A stretch of 64,000 nt of DNA from a virus: positions 1 through 64,000 of IMG/VR virus record IMGVR_UViG_3300021437_000012; one strand, 5' to 3'. The notes below the pieces were generated by a model that saw only the letters and a program-made list of their open reading frames with translations, was not told where the DNA came from and did not search any database. The translations under genes and the position numbers were made by a program. Of the stretch, positions 21,020 to 29,552 are shown in pieces (position 1 is the stretch's first letter; every line of letters begins with the position of its first letter).

Positions 21020-23627
21020 TTTATCGTTTCTTCAGGCTAGTTTAATTAAGCTTAAGGGTGGTTCGGGCAGTGGTAACTTTGGGCATTCAGGTAGGCCCGG
21101 AGAAGTAGGTGGGTCAAGTTCGAGTGGAGAATCGTCGCCACATGTGCGTGCGTTGCGAAATCTCGCTGCACGAGTGCCTGTATTACGTGGAGAGTTAGAC
21201 CCTAGAGCAAATGCGGACAAATTAGTTAACCAAGCAAAAGTAAGTAGGTACGGGTATTCAAGTCTTAACCCTGCGAGCTTACAAGATTGGCAAGCAGAAG
21301 TTAATAAGCAGTTTGAAGAACTGAAAGCTCAACCACTTATTCATGGAGCTTCTATTCCTTTATTACAAGAGATTGACAAAAATGGGTTGAAATCTAATAG
21401 GCTTGTAAATGGTGTGGCGCAAACAAAATACAACAAACTTATGGAAACTGTAACTAAATTACAAGTACTGCGAGATAAAGGTATACTTTCATCGACGCAG
21501 TATCATAAATATATAGCTGACATGACACAGGTGAAACAGCAGTTAGAGCTACAAGCTGCCGCTGGCTCTACATATGAAAAGGATCGTAACGCTGGGTTAG
21601 ATCAATTTGTATTTATGTCTCATGGTAGCGCAAATCCTTACGGTGATGTTAAGGTTGTAATTGATAATTCGGTGCTTGAATCACCGAAGACTTTCGCTAC
21701 GCCGAAAGACATCGCTCAGATGTATACTGACTTTGATCCACCACATGCTTATGCGGATAAAACTCAAGAGGAATATCGAAAGAGTGTAGTCAACGATGGT
21801 GGATACTACGAAGCCGCAGCAGCAGAGCGGGTTAGAAGTCATGCCGATGAGCATGGTTCATTTGAAGTTAAATCAGCGGATGTAATACCGCCCGATAAGA
21901 TACTAGGTTATGTAGCGCCTGTAAACGCCGAATTGCCTAAATTAAATCATCCGGTAATTACCTACTCGCCTAAAGTATACGGTAACGTTGACATAGGCGC
22001 TGATTTTACCGTATTGGATTTCCCTAATGGTACAAAGTTAAATGAATGGAATCTACGCCGTGAGATATACAAATTAATGCAGTCTGGTGAATATAAGAAG
22101 TACCTCGGACGCGGTGCAGCCCGGAAAGCAGCGTATGACGCAGGTAAGCGGTATCACTTTGGTAGGCCGACTTCTGACACTGTGGAAGAAGACCCGAAAA
22201 ATGCTTTTCTTGATGTGGCGTTGATCAAGTTAAAGGGGGGTGCGGGTAGTGGTAACTTCGGGCATGAAGGACGGCCTGGTGAGGTTGGTGGGTCTAGTGT
22301 GGGCGGCGGGCGCAGTCGTGCGGCGTTAGCAAAGTTGAAGGAACTTCGACCGGAGGCGATTAAGAAGATTGATGAAATAGCACAACATACTAAAATTGGT
22401 GATACATGGGAGCAACTCGATTTAGGGCAACAGCGTGATGCTGAAGAACGCTTTACGCAATTTAGTAAGGGGGACATACAGAGCATTATATACGGCAATC
22501 TGCACCATATGTCCGATAAGGAAGTTGTCGGACTAAAAACTAATCGGTTAGCACTACACGCGGCAGAATCAGAAACTCGTGGCATGTCTGAGAAGTTTGA
22601 TATTGACAGTAAAAAATTAGTGACTTTACGCGCAGGTCTTTCGTCAAAAACTGATTTATCTACGTTTGATTTTTCTAGCTTGTTAAGAAATCCTGATGTA
22701 CTTAGTGATGAGGAAAAAGTAGCCTTTAATAAACAACTACAAAAAGCAGCCGGCGCAGAAAAGTTGTCAGCAGACCAGTATATTTCTGGACAATCTGAAG
22801 ATTACTTTAGTACTGTGCGCAGTAATTTAGAAGTTGATTTAACGTACGACGTATTAGAGTCTAAATGGAATGCTAAGACCGACGAAGAAAAAATGAAGTA
22901 TTACAGTGGGTCAAGTACAGAACTTCTTCGTTCGACGGTAGTTGCTCGCGCCGCAGAACTCAATCCAATGTCCAAAGACTGGCTTGCTAAATCTAACGAT
23001 AATTTATGGGGTACATGGAAGTCTGCGAGTCAATCTCCTGATGCTCTTATTATTCAGAACGCCGCTATGCACACATTTGGGGTTAATCCGCCGTATAAGT
23101 GGGCTGATAGGGTTGAGGATTTTGACAAAGAGTACGGACCTTTGTATGGGCATAGTGCACCAGATGTGATTAAAGAGAAATCTGCACTTCTCAAAGCCCA
23201 ATGGGAGACTACGCAATGGCTGCTGAAAGATAAACCCGTACCAGACTATCTCTACCGTGCTGTATACGTAGATAAAAGTAACTTCGAGTCTACAATTAGT
23301 GAAGCAGAAGCAGGGCTTGACATGACGGACCACTATGCTCAAGCCTTAGCTGAACGGCGACTCGAAGGAACTAAATTAGATAACTTACAACTCATGCGTA
23401 ATCCGATGAATTCTTTTACTTCCGATCTAAGCGTCGCTAATACTTGGGATGGCGTCGGCGAAATACCCAAAGGTGCAGTGCGCGTTGTAATTCGTGCTAA
23501 GATACCTAAAGAGGCGATTTTGTCTACACCTGAATTTGGGGATAATGCATACAATGAATCAGAGTACGTTGTGTTGGGAACGCCTTGGGAGTGGGAGGCG
23601 TTTTATGATAAGGCGCCAAGTGCATAA
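21012..23627 (+). CDS. Two-part head-module protein with C-terminal ADP-ribosyltransferase-like domain
   Basis: An 871-residue protein from a TTG start at 21012, overlapping the previous stop. It reads as two units, each opening with a LIKLKGG and GSGNFGH...GRPGEVGGS peptide (residues 15-35 and 408-428). The first unit has a conserved-looking region LDQFVFMSHGSANPYGDVKV and later a GYYEAAAAERV segment; its fold is not recognised. The second ends with the R-S-E signature of ADP-ribosyltransferases: YLYRAVYV (R near 749), MNSFTSDLS (near 801) and NESEYVVLG (E849 and E851). ARTs occur in phage virions, for example T4 Alt, where they are injected to modify host RNA polymerase, so an ejected effector is likely. 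It may be a fusion of two once separate genes. Confidence 0.7.
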   Translation: MADLSFLQASLIKLKGGSGSGNFGHSGRPGEVGGSSSSGESSPHVRALRNLAARVPVLRGELDPRANADKLVNQAKVSRYGYSSLNPASLQDWQAEVNKQFEELKAQPLIHGASIPLLQEIDKNGLKSNRLVNGVAQTKYNKLMETVTKLQVLRDKGILSSTQYHKYIADMTQVKQQLELQAAAGSTYEKDRNAGLDQFVFMSHGSANPYGDVKVVIDNSVLESPKTFATPKDIAQMYTDFDPPHAYADKTQEEYRKSVVNDGGYYEAAAAERVRSHADEHGSFEVKSADVIPPDKILGYVAPVNAELPKLNHPVITYSPKVYGNVDIGADFTVLDFPNGTKLNEWNLRREIYKLMQSGEYKKYLGRGAARKAAYDAGKRYHFGRPTSDTVEEDPKNAFLDVALIKLKGGAGSGNFGHEGRPGEVGGSSVGGGRSRAALAKLKELRPEAIKKIDEIAQHTKIGDTWEQLDLGQQRDAEERFTQFSKGDIQSIIYGNLHHMSDKEVVGLKTNRLALHAAESETRGMSEKFDIDSKKLVTLRAGLSSKTDLSTFDFSSLLRNPDVLSDEEKVAFNKQLQKAAGAEKLSADQYISGQSEDYFSTVRSNLEVDLTYDVLESKWNAKTDEEKMKYYSGSSTELLRSTVVARAAELNPMSKDWLAKSNDNLWGTWKSASQSPDALIIQNAAMHTFGVNPPYKWADRVEDFDKEYGPLYGHSAPDVIKEKSALLKAQWETTQWLLKDKPVPDYLYRAVYVDKSNFESTISEAEAGLDMTDHYAQALAERRLEGTKLDNLQLMRNPMNSFTSDLSVANTWDGVGEIPKGAVRVVIRAKIPKEAILSTPEFGDNAYNESEYVVLGTPWEWEAFYDKAPSA

Positions 23628-24500
23628 ATGCCCATAATCATTGACCTAGGCGACGAAACGCAGACAGGGCCGGGAAACTGGTTGACGCATTGGGTTAACC
23701 AGCAGAAGGCTAAAGCGAAGCCTGTCATACAAAATCCGCACCACAAACTTACTTCGGCAACTATCGCCAAAGCACAACGTAAATCCAATGTAGACCGTTT
23801 ACTCGAATCCATCGACCTTATGCCGGATGATGTTACGTACTCTCACTTTGCAGACCTATTCGAGTCTGTAATAAAACAGTCCGCGGCACGCGCTATACGC
23901 AATATAAACCTCGATATTAGTGTTGATGACATTGACGAAGATATGCTGCGACAAATGGCGGAAGACCGCGTCGATAATTTCTTCGCCCAAATCAATGCTA
24001 CCACTGAGAACCAAATTCGTCGCGCGGTGGAAGACGGTATCAGTCAAGACGATTCCACGGATGAGCTAATTTCGCGCATTCAGGATGTCATTGAATCTCG
24101 GGCTAATAATGCGTGGAACATGGCGCAAACTCAGACTAATGGGCTTTCAAACTTTGGTGCGTTGTCAGCATATGATGAAGCAGGGGTTGAAGCTAATGGT
24201 TGGGGGACAATGCAAGATGAACGTGTACGGGATTCGCACGCTGAAATTGAAGGTGAAGAAGTTCCTGTTGGTGCGCAATTTTCAATTGGTGTTGCTTATC
24301 CTGGCGACCCTAGTGGAGATATTTCAGAAATTGCTAATTGTCGTTGCTTTCTGTACCCCGTAACCAAGTCCCGTGGCAAGTTGTACACTGCTGAAATTGA
24401 GAAGTCACATGACGATGCGTTGGATGTTAATACGCGGCGTATTGCGATTGCGGTAAAAAAGGTGATTCGTGGACAGATCAAGTTGATTCGATTGCGCTGA
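23628..24500 (+). CDS. Minor head protein, SPP1 gp7 / Mu F family
   Basis: A 290-residue head morphogenesis protein. The diagnostic C-terminal region is present: WGTMQDERVRDSHAEIEGEE followed by YPGDPSG and EIANCRCFLYP. Proteins of this family sit near the portal, act in capsid assembly and influence DNA ejection. The central part (about residues 60-170) is helical with DNFFAQINATTENQIRRAVE. It starts at ATG 23628 immediately after the previous stop, consistent with a translated-together head operon. Confidence 0.88.
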   Translation: MPIIIDLGDETQTGPGNWLTHWVNQQKAKAKPVIQNPHHKLTSATIAKAQRKSNVDRLLESIDLMPDDVTYSHFADLFESVIKQSAARAIRNINLDISVDDIDEDMLRQMAEDRVDNFFAQINATTENQIRRAVEDGISQDDSTDELISRIQDVIESRANNAWNMAQTQTNGLSNFGALSAYDEAGVEANGWGTMQDERVRDSHAEIEGEEVPVGAQFSIGVAYPGDPSGDISEIANCRCFLYPVTKSRGKLYTAEIEKSHDDALDVNTRRIAIAVKKVIRGQIKLIRLR

Positions 24501-24540
24501 TGTTGTATTCTGGTAGTGCGGCGGTCAGCGCACCCGCCGC
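24483..24540 (+). promoter_or_regulatory. Weak promoter and hairpin before the protease gene
   Basis: TTGATT (24483-24488), 17 bp, TATTCT (24506-24511) make a possible promoter. Directly after it GCGGCGG (24518-24524) pairs with CCGCCGC (24534-24540) over a 9-base loop in what would be the 5' leader of the protease-capsid message. The hairpin could stabilise the abundant capsid message or attenuate read-through. Confidence 0.35.
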
Positions 24541-24555
24541 TTTGGAGCACCTAGA

Positions 24556-26484
24556 ATGTCCGTCTCTCTAGCTTATAAGGAATTCGACGCTGCGGCGGTC
24601 GCGAAATTCGCGCCGAGTCCTAACTCCAATGATAGCCGCGTTTTCCGCAACGTCCCTATCACTTCTGAGAATCAGGATAGGGACGGCGATGTAGTGCGCG
24701 TAGATGGTATCAAGCTGGACAATTTCCTGCGTAATCCCGTGCTGCTTTTCGTTCACAATAAGTTGCCTGGAATGCCCGTGTTCCCGGTTGGTAAAGTGTT
24801 GTCATTCAAGAAGGGTGCGCTAGCCGATGGAACTAAGGCGCTATTTGCCGATATTCAGTTTGCCAACATTGGCAATGAATTCATCGATACGCTTTACAAG
24901 TTATGGCAAGAGGGTTACATGTCGGCAACGTCGATTGGTTTTAAACCGATCAAGGCGCGATCGATTGACCAACGTGGACGCCCGCTTACCGATTTAGTTC
25001 CTGCTGGAAACGTTACGATGGATGCCGACATTGCTTCTAAGTTTCAGGCGATGATGGGTGGTCCTCGCGAATATCTCGAATCCGAGCTTGTTGAACTTTC
25101 AGTGGTGCCTGTCGGTTCTAATACTGACGCGGTATATCAGCGGTTCTTCACGCCTACGGTTATGAAGTCCTTTGAGGCGCTTGTCCATAAGACGATGGAT
25201 ACTCAGAATGGACTTGTCGAGGCGGGTAACGTTGCTGAAAAAAAGTGCGTTGGAACACACTGCCCCGACTGTGCGACCAAGGATGCTCACGGTTCTGCGC
25301 ACTGCGAAAAATGCACTGCACCCGATGTTATAAAAGAAGTCACTTGCGGCGGCGCGCACTGCGAAGGATGTGTGAACAAATCGCACGAGACTACGCATTG
25401 TGAAATGTGCGCGACCAAAGAAGTGACTAAAGGCGGCGCTGGCTCCGGTAACTTCGGCCATTCCGGTTCCGACTCTTGGGACGCTGCCTCGGAAGTTAAG
25501 AGCGCATCTACCGACGATCTAAATAAAATGTGCGCGTGGGTCGCAGACAAGCCCGACGCCGACCTAACAAAGTCGGATTACAAACTCCCGCACCATGAGC
25601 GCGCTGGGTACAAAACATCGTGGCCTGGAGTTAAAGCTGCGATGGGCGCACTTCTCGGTGCGCGTGGCGGCGTCGATATTCCGCAAGCGGATAAAGACGC
25701 CGTGTACAACCATTTGGCAAAACATTATGCAGAGTTTGACAAAAAGCCACCGGAAAACAAAGACTACACTCCTGCGCAGTTGAAGCGACTTTTCTCGAAT
25801 TCTTCACCTTCGGAAGTGGCGCGCGTTCTCAAGTCTCTCACCGTCGAAGAATGCCCGAATTGCAAAACCATCGCTACTGCATCCGTTGAGTGTGGTGGAT
25901 TCGTACCACACACTTCTGAGGCTGGTGAACTTTGCAACGGCCCCGATGAATTCGGCGCGCGTGGTGTGCCGGTTAAAACGCTTGTGCGTTCACTTGCACA
26001 TTCCCACTTCAAAGACTTCGCAGGCGAGCGCGAGAAGTTACTTTTAACTGGTGCAGCGAGTCTTACTTACAAAGAATCAGCTACTCAGTTAATAGCGCGG
26101 GCTGCACAATTTGTGAATTCGCTCGCACATAAGATGGAAATTGAACCTACTCCAATGGCTGATAACGACGGTGATGAGGATAAGGGTAACTTCACCGACG
26201 AAGATTATGCTACACTAACAGAGTCGATAGAAACTTTGAATCAGGTATTGGACGCTCTCCGCGTCGTCCAAACCCGGGCCAGTCAGACGCGGGTAACGCA
26301 ACCCTCGGGTGGCGACAATCAAGCGATGAACCAATTAAACGCAGAAACTCCAAATAAATCGCTATCGTCGTCCGAAATCGCCAAGTCGGTTGCGTCTAAT
26401 CCCGCACTTCTTAGTGCTGTGACTACACTGACTGAACGACTGACGACGGTAGCCAACGAGGCTACCAGTGGCAGACGAGCTTAA
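24556..26484 (+). CDS. Prohead protease with Cys/His repeat and C-terminal extension
   Basis: A 642-residue protein. Residues 1-210 are an HK97-type prohead serine protease: ENQDRDGDVVRVDGI, LLFVHNKLPGMPV with the catalytic His, SATSIGFKPI with the Ser, and YLESELVELSVVPVGSN. It matures the capsid by cutting scaffold and capsid precursors. Residues about 230-290 hold four HCxxC units (THCPDC, AHCEKC, AHCEGC, THCEMC) that look like a zinc-binding array. The partial GSGNFGH peptide follows, then a region KSDYKLPHHERAGYK, GALLGARGGVDIP and HLAKHYAEFDKKPPE, known as an appendage in other phage proteases, and a helical, scaffold-like C-terminus. The ribosome binding site GGAG lies eight bases before ATG 24556. 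Confidence 0.88.
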   Translation: MSVSLAYKEFDAAAVAKFAPSPNSNDSRVFRNVPITSENQDRDGDVVRVDGIKLDNFLRNPVLLFVHNKLPGMPVFPVGKVLSFKKGALADGTKALFADIQFANIGNEFIDTLYKLWQEGYMSATSIGFKPIKARSIDQRGRPLTDLVPAGNVTMDADIASKFQAMMGGPREYLESELVELSVVPVGSNTDAVYQRFFTPTVMKSFEALVHKTMDTQNGLVEAGNVAEKKCVGTHCPDCATKDAHGSAHCEKCTAPDVIKEVTCGGAHCEGCVNKSHETTHCEMCATKEVTKGGAGSGNFGHSGSDSWDAASEVKSASTDDLNKMCAWVADKPDADLTKSDYKLPHHERAGYKTSWPGVKAAMGALLGARGGVDIPQADKDAVYNHLAKHYAEFDKKPPENKDYTPAQLKRLFSNSSPSEVARVLKSLTVEECPNCKTIATASVECGGFVPHTSEAGELCNGPDEFGARGVPVKTLVRSLAHSHFKDFAGEREKLLLTGAASLTYKESATQLIARAAQFVNSLAHKMEIEPTPMADNDGDEDKGNFTDEDYATLTESIETLNQVLDALRVVQTRASQTRVTQPSGGDNQAMNQLNAETPNKSLSSSEIAKSVASNPALLSAVTTLTERLTTVANEATSGRRA

Positions 26485-28153
26485 GACTCCCGATCCGGCG
26501 CAGAATCTTGCGGATGCGCTCAACAATCTTGCTACCGTCACTAAGGCGGTAAGCACGCAACCCACCCCTAACGCGACTCCTGCCGAGCAGAAGCCCGTTT
26601 CGACCGAAACCAAAGTCGAGCAGACTCCGGTTCAGGCGTTCAAGTCGTATCTCAATCTCGCAAATCAGCAGCTTGATTTGGCTACTTCGGAAGCCGATAA
26701 GGCTGCAATTCGTGCGGGGTTGAATGACACTCTTACGAAGATCGACGCCGACGTTAAAAAAATGCCGGTGGGTGACTACGTTAAGAAAACCGAATGGGGC
26801 GTTGAGGAAGCGAAGAACTACCTTGCTGAAATTGGGGGCATCCCGAAGACGGAAGTGAAGGGTATTTTTTCAAACCTCGGGGCACAACGTACTGCATCCG
26901 CAGATTCGTGGCGTGCTCAGTTCGGCAACCGTACTCCCCTTGACGTTCTTTTCAAGGGTGCGATGATCCCTGACACTTCCGGTCCTTACGAGAAGGCTAA
27001 GCCTCTTATCGTTAAGGATGACATGCTGGAGCGTGCGCGCGATCTGCACGATCAGGTTTTCGTGTGGATGCTACACAAGCAGGCGCAGAACGGCGGCATG
27101 GGTGTTGACCCGCGTACACAGTGCCGCATTTGGCCTGAGTACGCAAAGGCGATGGAGTACGTTGGTAAGGCGCTGGATACCACCGACACTGCTAACTGGG
27201 TGCCGACTGGGTTCACGACTGACTTACTCGCTCGCTACGATCTTGATCGTAACGTTAGCCGTCAACTGCGTACTTTCCAACAGCCCCGCAACCCCTTTGA
27301 TTATCCCGTCATGGGGGCGCGCACGACCACGTACAAAATCAGTGAACAGACTGCGGATATTGAGTCGGCTACGGCTGTCACGACTTCTGACATGACGCCG
27401 CTGAAAATCACGTTAACACTCGCTTCTCTCGGCGCTCGCACGTCTTGGAGCTACGAGTTAGACGAGGATTCGATCATCGCAATCGCTACTGAGGCCCGCA
27501 ATCAGTTGGGAATCTCGATGGCGTACTCGGAAGAAGACGCGCTTATCAATGGTGATACCACGGGTACTCACCAGGATGCGGACGTTACTTCTTCGAGCGA
27601 TATCCGCAAAATCTGGAAGGGTTTTCGTAAGTACGCGATTCAGCAGTCGTACACCACGGACGGTTCCGCGAAGGTCGTTGAGACGCTGACCGGAATGATC
27701 AAGTCGATGGGTAAGTACGGCGCGCGTCCTGCGGATCTTTTCTGGGTTTGCGCTCCTGGGCTGCGAGCGGACTTCTTGTCCCTTAAGGACACCAACAACA
27801 ATCCTGTAATGATCGGCCTTCCTGTCATGGGCGCGGGTAACAGCCCGATGGTCATGACGTTGGCTGATGTGCCACTTCTTCTCGGATTGCCGTTGGTCGT
27901 TTCTGAGGCTTTCCGCTCGGACTTGAACGCGTCGGGCGTTTTCGACAACACTACCACGTCTAAGACGGGTCTTTTGCTCGTCAACCGCAAGGGTTGGATC
28001 TATAGCTACTCGAATGAGCAGCCGCTTATCGAGTCGCAGCGTTGGATTCGCACCCGGCAGATCGAGATCGTTGCTTCGATGCGGCGTGCGTTCAACCCGA
28101 TCTTCGCCATTGCATCGAACAAGACGGTTTGGTACGATTACAACATGGCCTAA
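26468..28153 (+). CDS. Major capsid protein, HK97 fold
   Basis: A 561-residue capsid protein starting with GTG 26468, overlapping the protease gene end by 17 bases. The first ~165 residues are helical, charged and scaffold-like (ADALNNLATVTKAV, AIRAGLNDTLTKIDADVKK) and are probably a delta domain removed by the protease. The mature domain has typical features of the family: NWVPTGFTTDLLARYDLD, a TTYKISEQTADIESATAVT strand, a LGARTSWSYELDEDSII helix and LINGDTTGTH. Codon use is more C-ending than in neighbouring genes, as expected for the most abundant virion protein. A terminator follows 31 bases after the stop. Confidence 0.92.
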   Translation: MADELKTPDPAQNLADALNNLATVTKAVSTQPTPNATPAEQKPVSTETKVEQTPVQAFKSYLNLANQQLDLATSEADKAAIRAGLNDTLTKIDADVKKMPVGDYVKKTEWGVEEAKNYLAEIGGIPKTEVKGIFSNLGAQRTASADSWRAQFGNRTPLDVLFKGAMIPDTSGPYEKAKPLIVKDDMLERARDLHDQVFVWMLHKQAQNGGMGVDPRTQCRIWPEYAKAMEYVGKALDTTDTANWVPTGFTTDLLARYDLDRNVSRQLRTFQQPRNPFDYPVMGARTTTYKISEQTADIESATAVTTSDMTPLKITLTLASLGARTSWSYELDEDSIIAIATEARNQLGISMAYSEEDALINGDTTGTHQDADVTSSSDIRKIWKGFRKYAIQQSYTTDGSAKVVETLTGMIKSMGKYGARPADLFWVCAPGLRADFLSLKDTNNNPVMIGLPVMGAGNSPMVMTLADVPLLLGLPLVVSEAFRSDLNASGVFDNTTTSKTGLLLVNRKGWIYSYSNEQPLIESQRWIRTRQIEIVASMRRAFNPIFAIASNKTVWYDYNMA

Positions 28154-28183
28154 GTCTTCCTCCTGGACTTAGAGCTTGCACGG

Positions 28184-28217
28184 CGGCGCGCTGAAGTAAC
28201 TAAGGCGCGCCGTTTTT
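28184..28217 (+). terminator. Terminator after the capsid gene
   Basis: CGGCGCGC (28184-28191) pairs with GCGCGCCG (28205-28212) and is followed by TTTTT. A second small stem, CTAAGTC/GACTTAG, lies just before it at about 28150-28172. It insulates the head operon from the glycan island; its right side overlaps the end of the leftward gene 28200-28427. Confidence 0.75.
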
Positions 28218-28427
28218 ATTTGGTTTGAATCCTACTTTTTTAGTTAGTCCTGGCTGTATAGCTAAGCTGCTTTCATAGAACCATTCTACTGTGCGCCTTC
28301 CTTCAATCCACCACGTAATTTCGTAATATGGAGCCTGATTGTTTATTATCGAAATTGCGGTAACAGTGCCTTGAATCCTGCTATCTTCGATGTAAACCCT
28401 TGTGTCTAAAGGAATTATCTGGATCAT
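28200..28427 (-). CDS. Small leftward gene, SH3-like hypothetical
   Basis: A 75-residue protein, the only leftward gene in the late half. The start is ATG 28427, eight bases behind AAAGGAG, in preference to an ATG six codons upstream. It begins MIQIIPLDTRVYIEDSRIQG and continues VTAISIINNQAPYYEITWWI: beta strands with a charged turn, similar in layout to the KOW/SH3-like gene at 12563-12748. It ends at the capsid terminator and is divergent from the first glycan gene, so it looks like an independent small insertion. Function unknown. Confidence 0.6.
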   Translation of the reverse strand: MIQIIPLDTRVYIEDSRIQGTVTAISIINNQAPYYEITWWIEGRRTVEWFYESSLAIQPGLTKKVGFKPNKNGAP

Positions 28428-28448
28428 GCTGTGGGCTCCTTTCATCGG

Positions 28449-28477
28449 TTGACAACTGAGTTATGCAGGAGTATAGT
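28449..28477 (+). promoter_or_regulatory. Promoter at the head of the glycan island
   Basis: TTGACA (28449-28454), 17 bp, TATAGT (28472-28477), a consensus sigma70 site. The -10 box directly abuts ATG 28478 and ends nine bases before ATG 28487, so the message would be leaderless or nearly so. The same spacing recurs at 39054-39082. Confidence 0.75.
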
Positions 28478-28499
28478 ATGGTTACGATGAATGAGTCAA
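28470..28499 (-). promoter_or_regulatory. Divergent promoter for the small leftward gene
   Basis: Read leftward: TTGACT (28494-28499), 18 bp, TATACT (28470-28475). It overlaps the rightward promoter almost completely, so the two directions should compete for polymerase. Confidence 0.55.
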
Positions 28500-29200
28500 C
28501 GCTAGTTTGTGTAAGCGGGTTTAATGATGGCGCACAAATGTTGCGCGAATGTGTACAATCCGCCAACGCACTTGGTTTTCATGTTCTGTATATGGACGGT
28601 GCATACCCGCTGTTCTTAGATGATCCCGACGAAGACGTGTGGACTTCAGACGAAGCCTTACAAAAAGCGCTAGTTGATCTTCACGTTGATGAAGGTGATC
28701 ACGAATTTCGGTGGACAAGCGAAGCTGATAAGAAAAATGAAGTTCTGCGTCAGGCCGAAACACTGCGCACACCTAGCGGTGGTTGGTACAAGTGGGCACT
28801 GTTTCTCGACGTAGACGAAAGACTAGAGGGTACATACTACAATTTTACACCAGAGGACCACTACAAATTAGGTGATCCTACTGAGTTATGGTGGATCAAC
28901 ATGTATCGCTACGATGTTCATTTACCCCATAATCCGCAAGGTTTCCCGATGCCGAGAATGTTGCGCTTGCATCCGTCCCTGCACTTCAAACCACCGCGTG
29001 ATTACGACGTGTATCGCGAGGAGAAACAAATCGCTTTCATGGACGGCGCTACTATACCGTCTTATTGCGAAGGACATTATGCGCTGTTAGATCCTGGCAT
29101 TCTTCGTATTCGGCACGAGCGCAATAAACGCACCGATGAGCGGCGCAATAAAGCGGGGCGTTATTATCAACGGCAACGTGGTGATGTGAATGTTAGATAA
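28478..29200 (+). CDS. Glycosyltransferase-like protein, paralogue of 39093-39803
   Basis: About 240 residues. Opening VCVSGFNDGAQMLRECVQ and YMDGAYPLFLDDPDED, then a DxD-type WALFLDVDERLEG, suggest a GT-A nucleotide-sugar binding fold, and the C-terminal LRIRHERNKRTDERR is basic. The protein at 39093-39803 has the same layout (VCVSGF, SANALG, DGAY, FLDCDERLE, RIRHE), so the two are paralogues placed near opposite ends of the island. ATG 28478 follows AGGAG, but ATG 28487 is the first available codon if the overlapping promoter is used, and it aligns better with the paralogue's start. Sugar and acceptor are unknown. Confidence 0.7.
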   Translation: MVTMNESTLVCVSGFNDGAQMLRECVQSANALGFHVLYMDGAYPLFLDDPDEDVWTSDEALQKALVDLHVDEGDHEFRWTSEADKKNEVLRQAETLRTPSGGWYKWALFLDVDERLEGTYYNFTPEDHYKLGDPTELWWINMYRYDVHLPHNPQGFPMPRMLRLHPSLHFKPPRDYDVYREEKQIAFMDGATIPSYCEGHYALLDPGILRIRHERNKRTDERRNKAGRYYQRQRGDVNVR

Positions 29201-29552
29201 CCAACTTCAAGTAACTAAGATGGGTTTTAAGAATGCTCGTAGCTACGAAGTTGGTGATCTTCCTTGGCTTGAAGATTTATTCGACTTAGCGAGGAAGCAG
29301 ACGAACTTCTTACCTTATGCCCACAATTTTCCGGTCAAGACTTCGTGGAGCTTATCTGAGCTTGGGGCACATAACTTACTAACTAAAGACATAGTTAATG
29401 AGGTAGCTAACACACTCGCGCGTGAAGAAGAGGACATGATTATCAATGGTGATCGTGGCGGACTCCTTGTGCGTAACTGGAAGATGCCTGAAATCAAATC
29501 CAATGGCAGCCTCATCGGTAACTATTCCGTAGGATTTAGGAGCAACACATGA
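29190..29552 (+). CDS. Hypothetical protein in glycan island
   Basis: A 120-residue protein overlapping the previous gene by 11 bases and the epimerase gene by four. Contains SYEVGDLPWLEDLFDLARKQ, a helical DIVNEVANTLAREEEDMII and a C-terminal NGDRGGLLVRNWKMPE. No domain is recognised. Its place in the gapless island suggests a partner of the neighbouring enzymes. Confidence 0.5.
   Translation: MLDNQLQVTKMGFKNARSYEVGDLPWLEDLFDLARKQTNFLPYAHNFPVKTSWSLSELGAHNLLTKDIVNEVANTLAREEEDMIINGDRGGLLVRNWKMPEIKSNGSLIGNYSVGFRSNT

Larger units (their letters stand above)
18118..25467 (+). repeat. Five copies of a peptide-coding repeat (GGxGSGNFGH / GRPGEVGGS)
   Basis: Copies are at 18118-18180, 19235-19297, 21054-21116 and 22233-22295, with a partial copy (first half only) at 25429-25467. 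They lie in four different genes. The DNA differs at many synonymous positions while the peptide is nearly constant, pointing to selection on the amino acid sequence. Three copies directly follow a LIKLK- or LLKLK-like stretch; most end in a Gly/Ser-rich linker. Confidence 0.9.
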
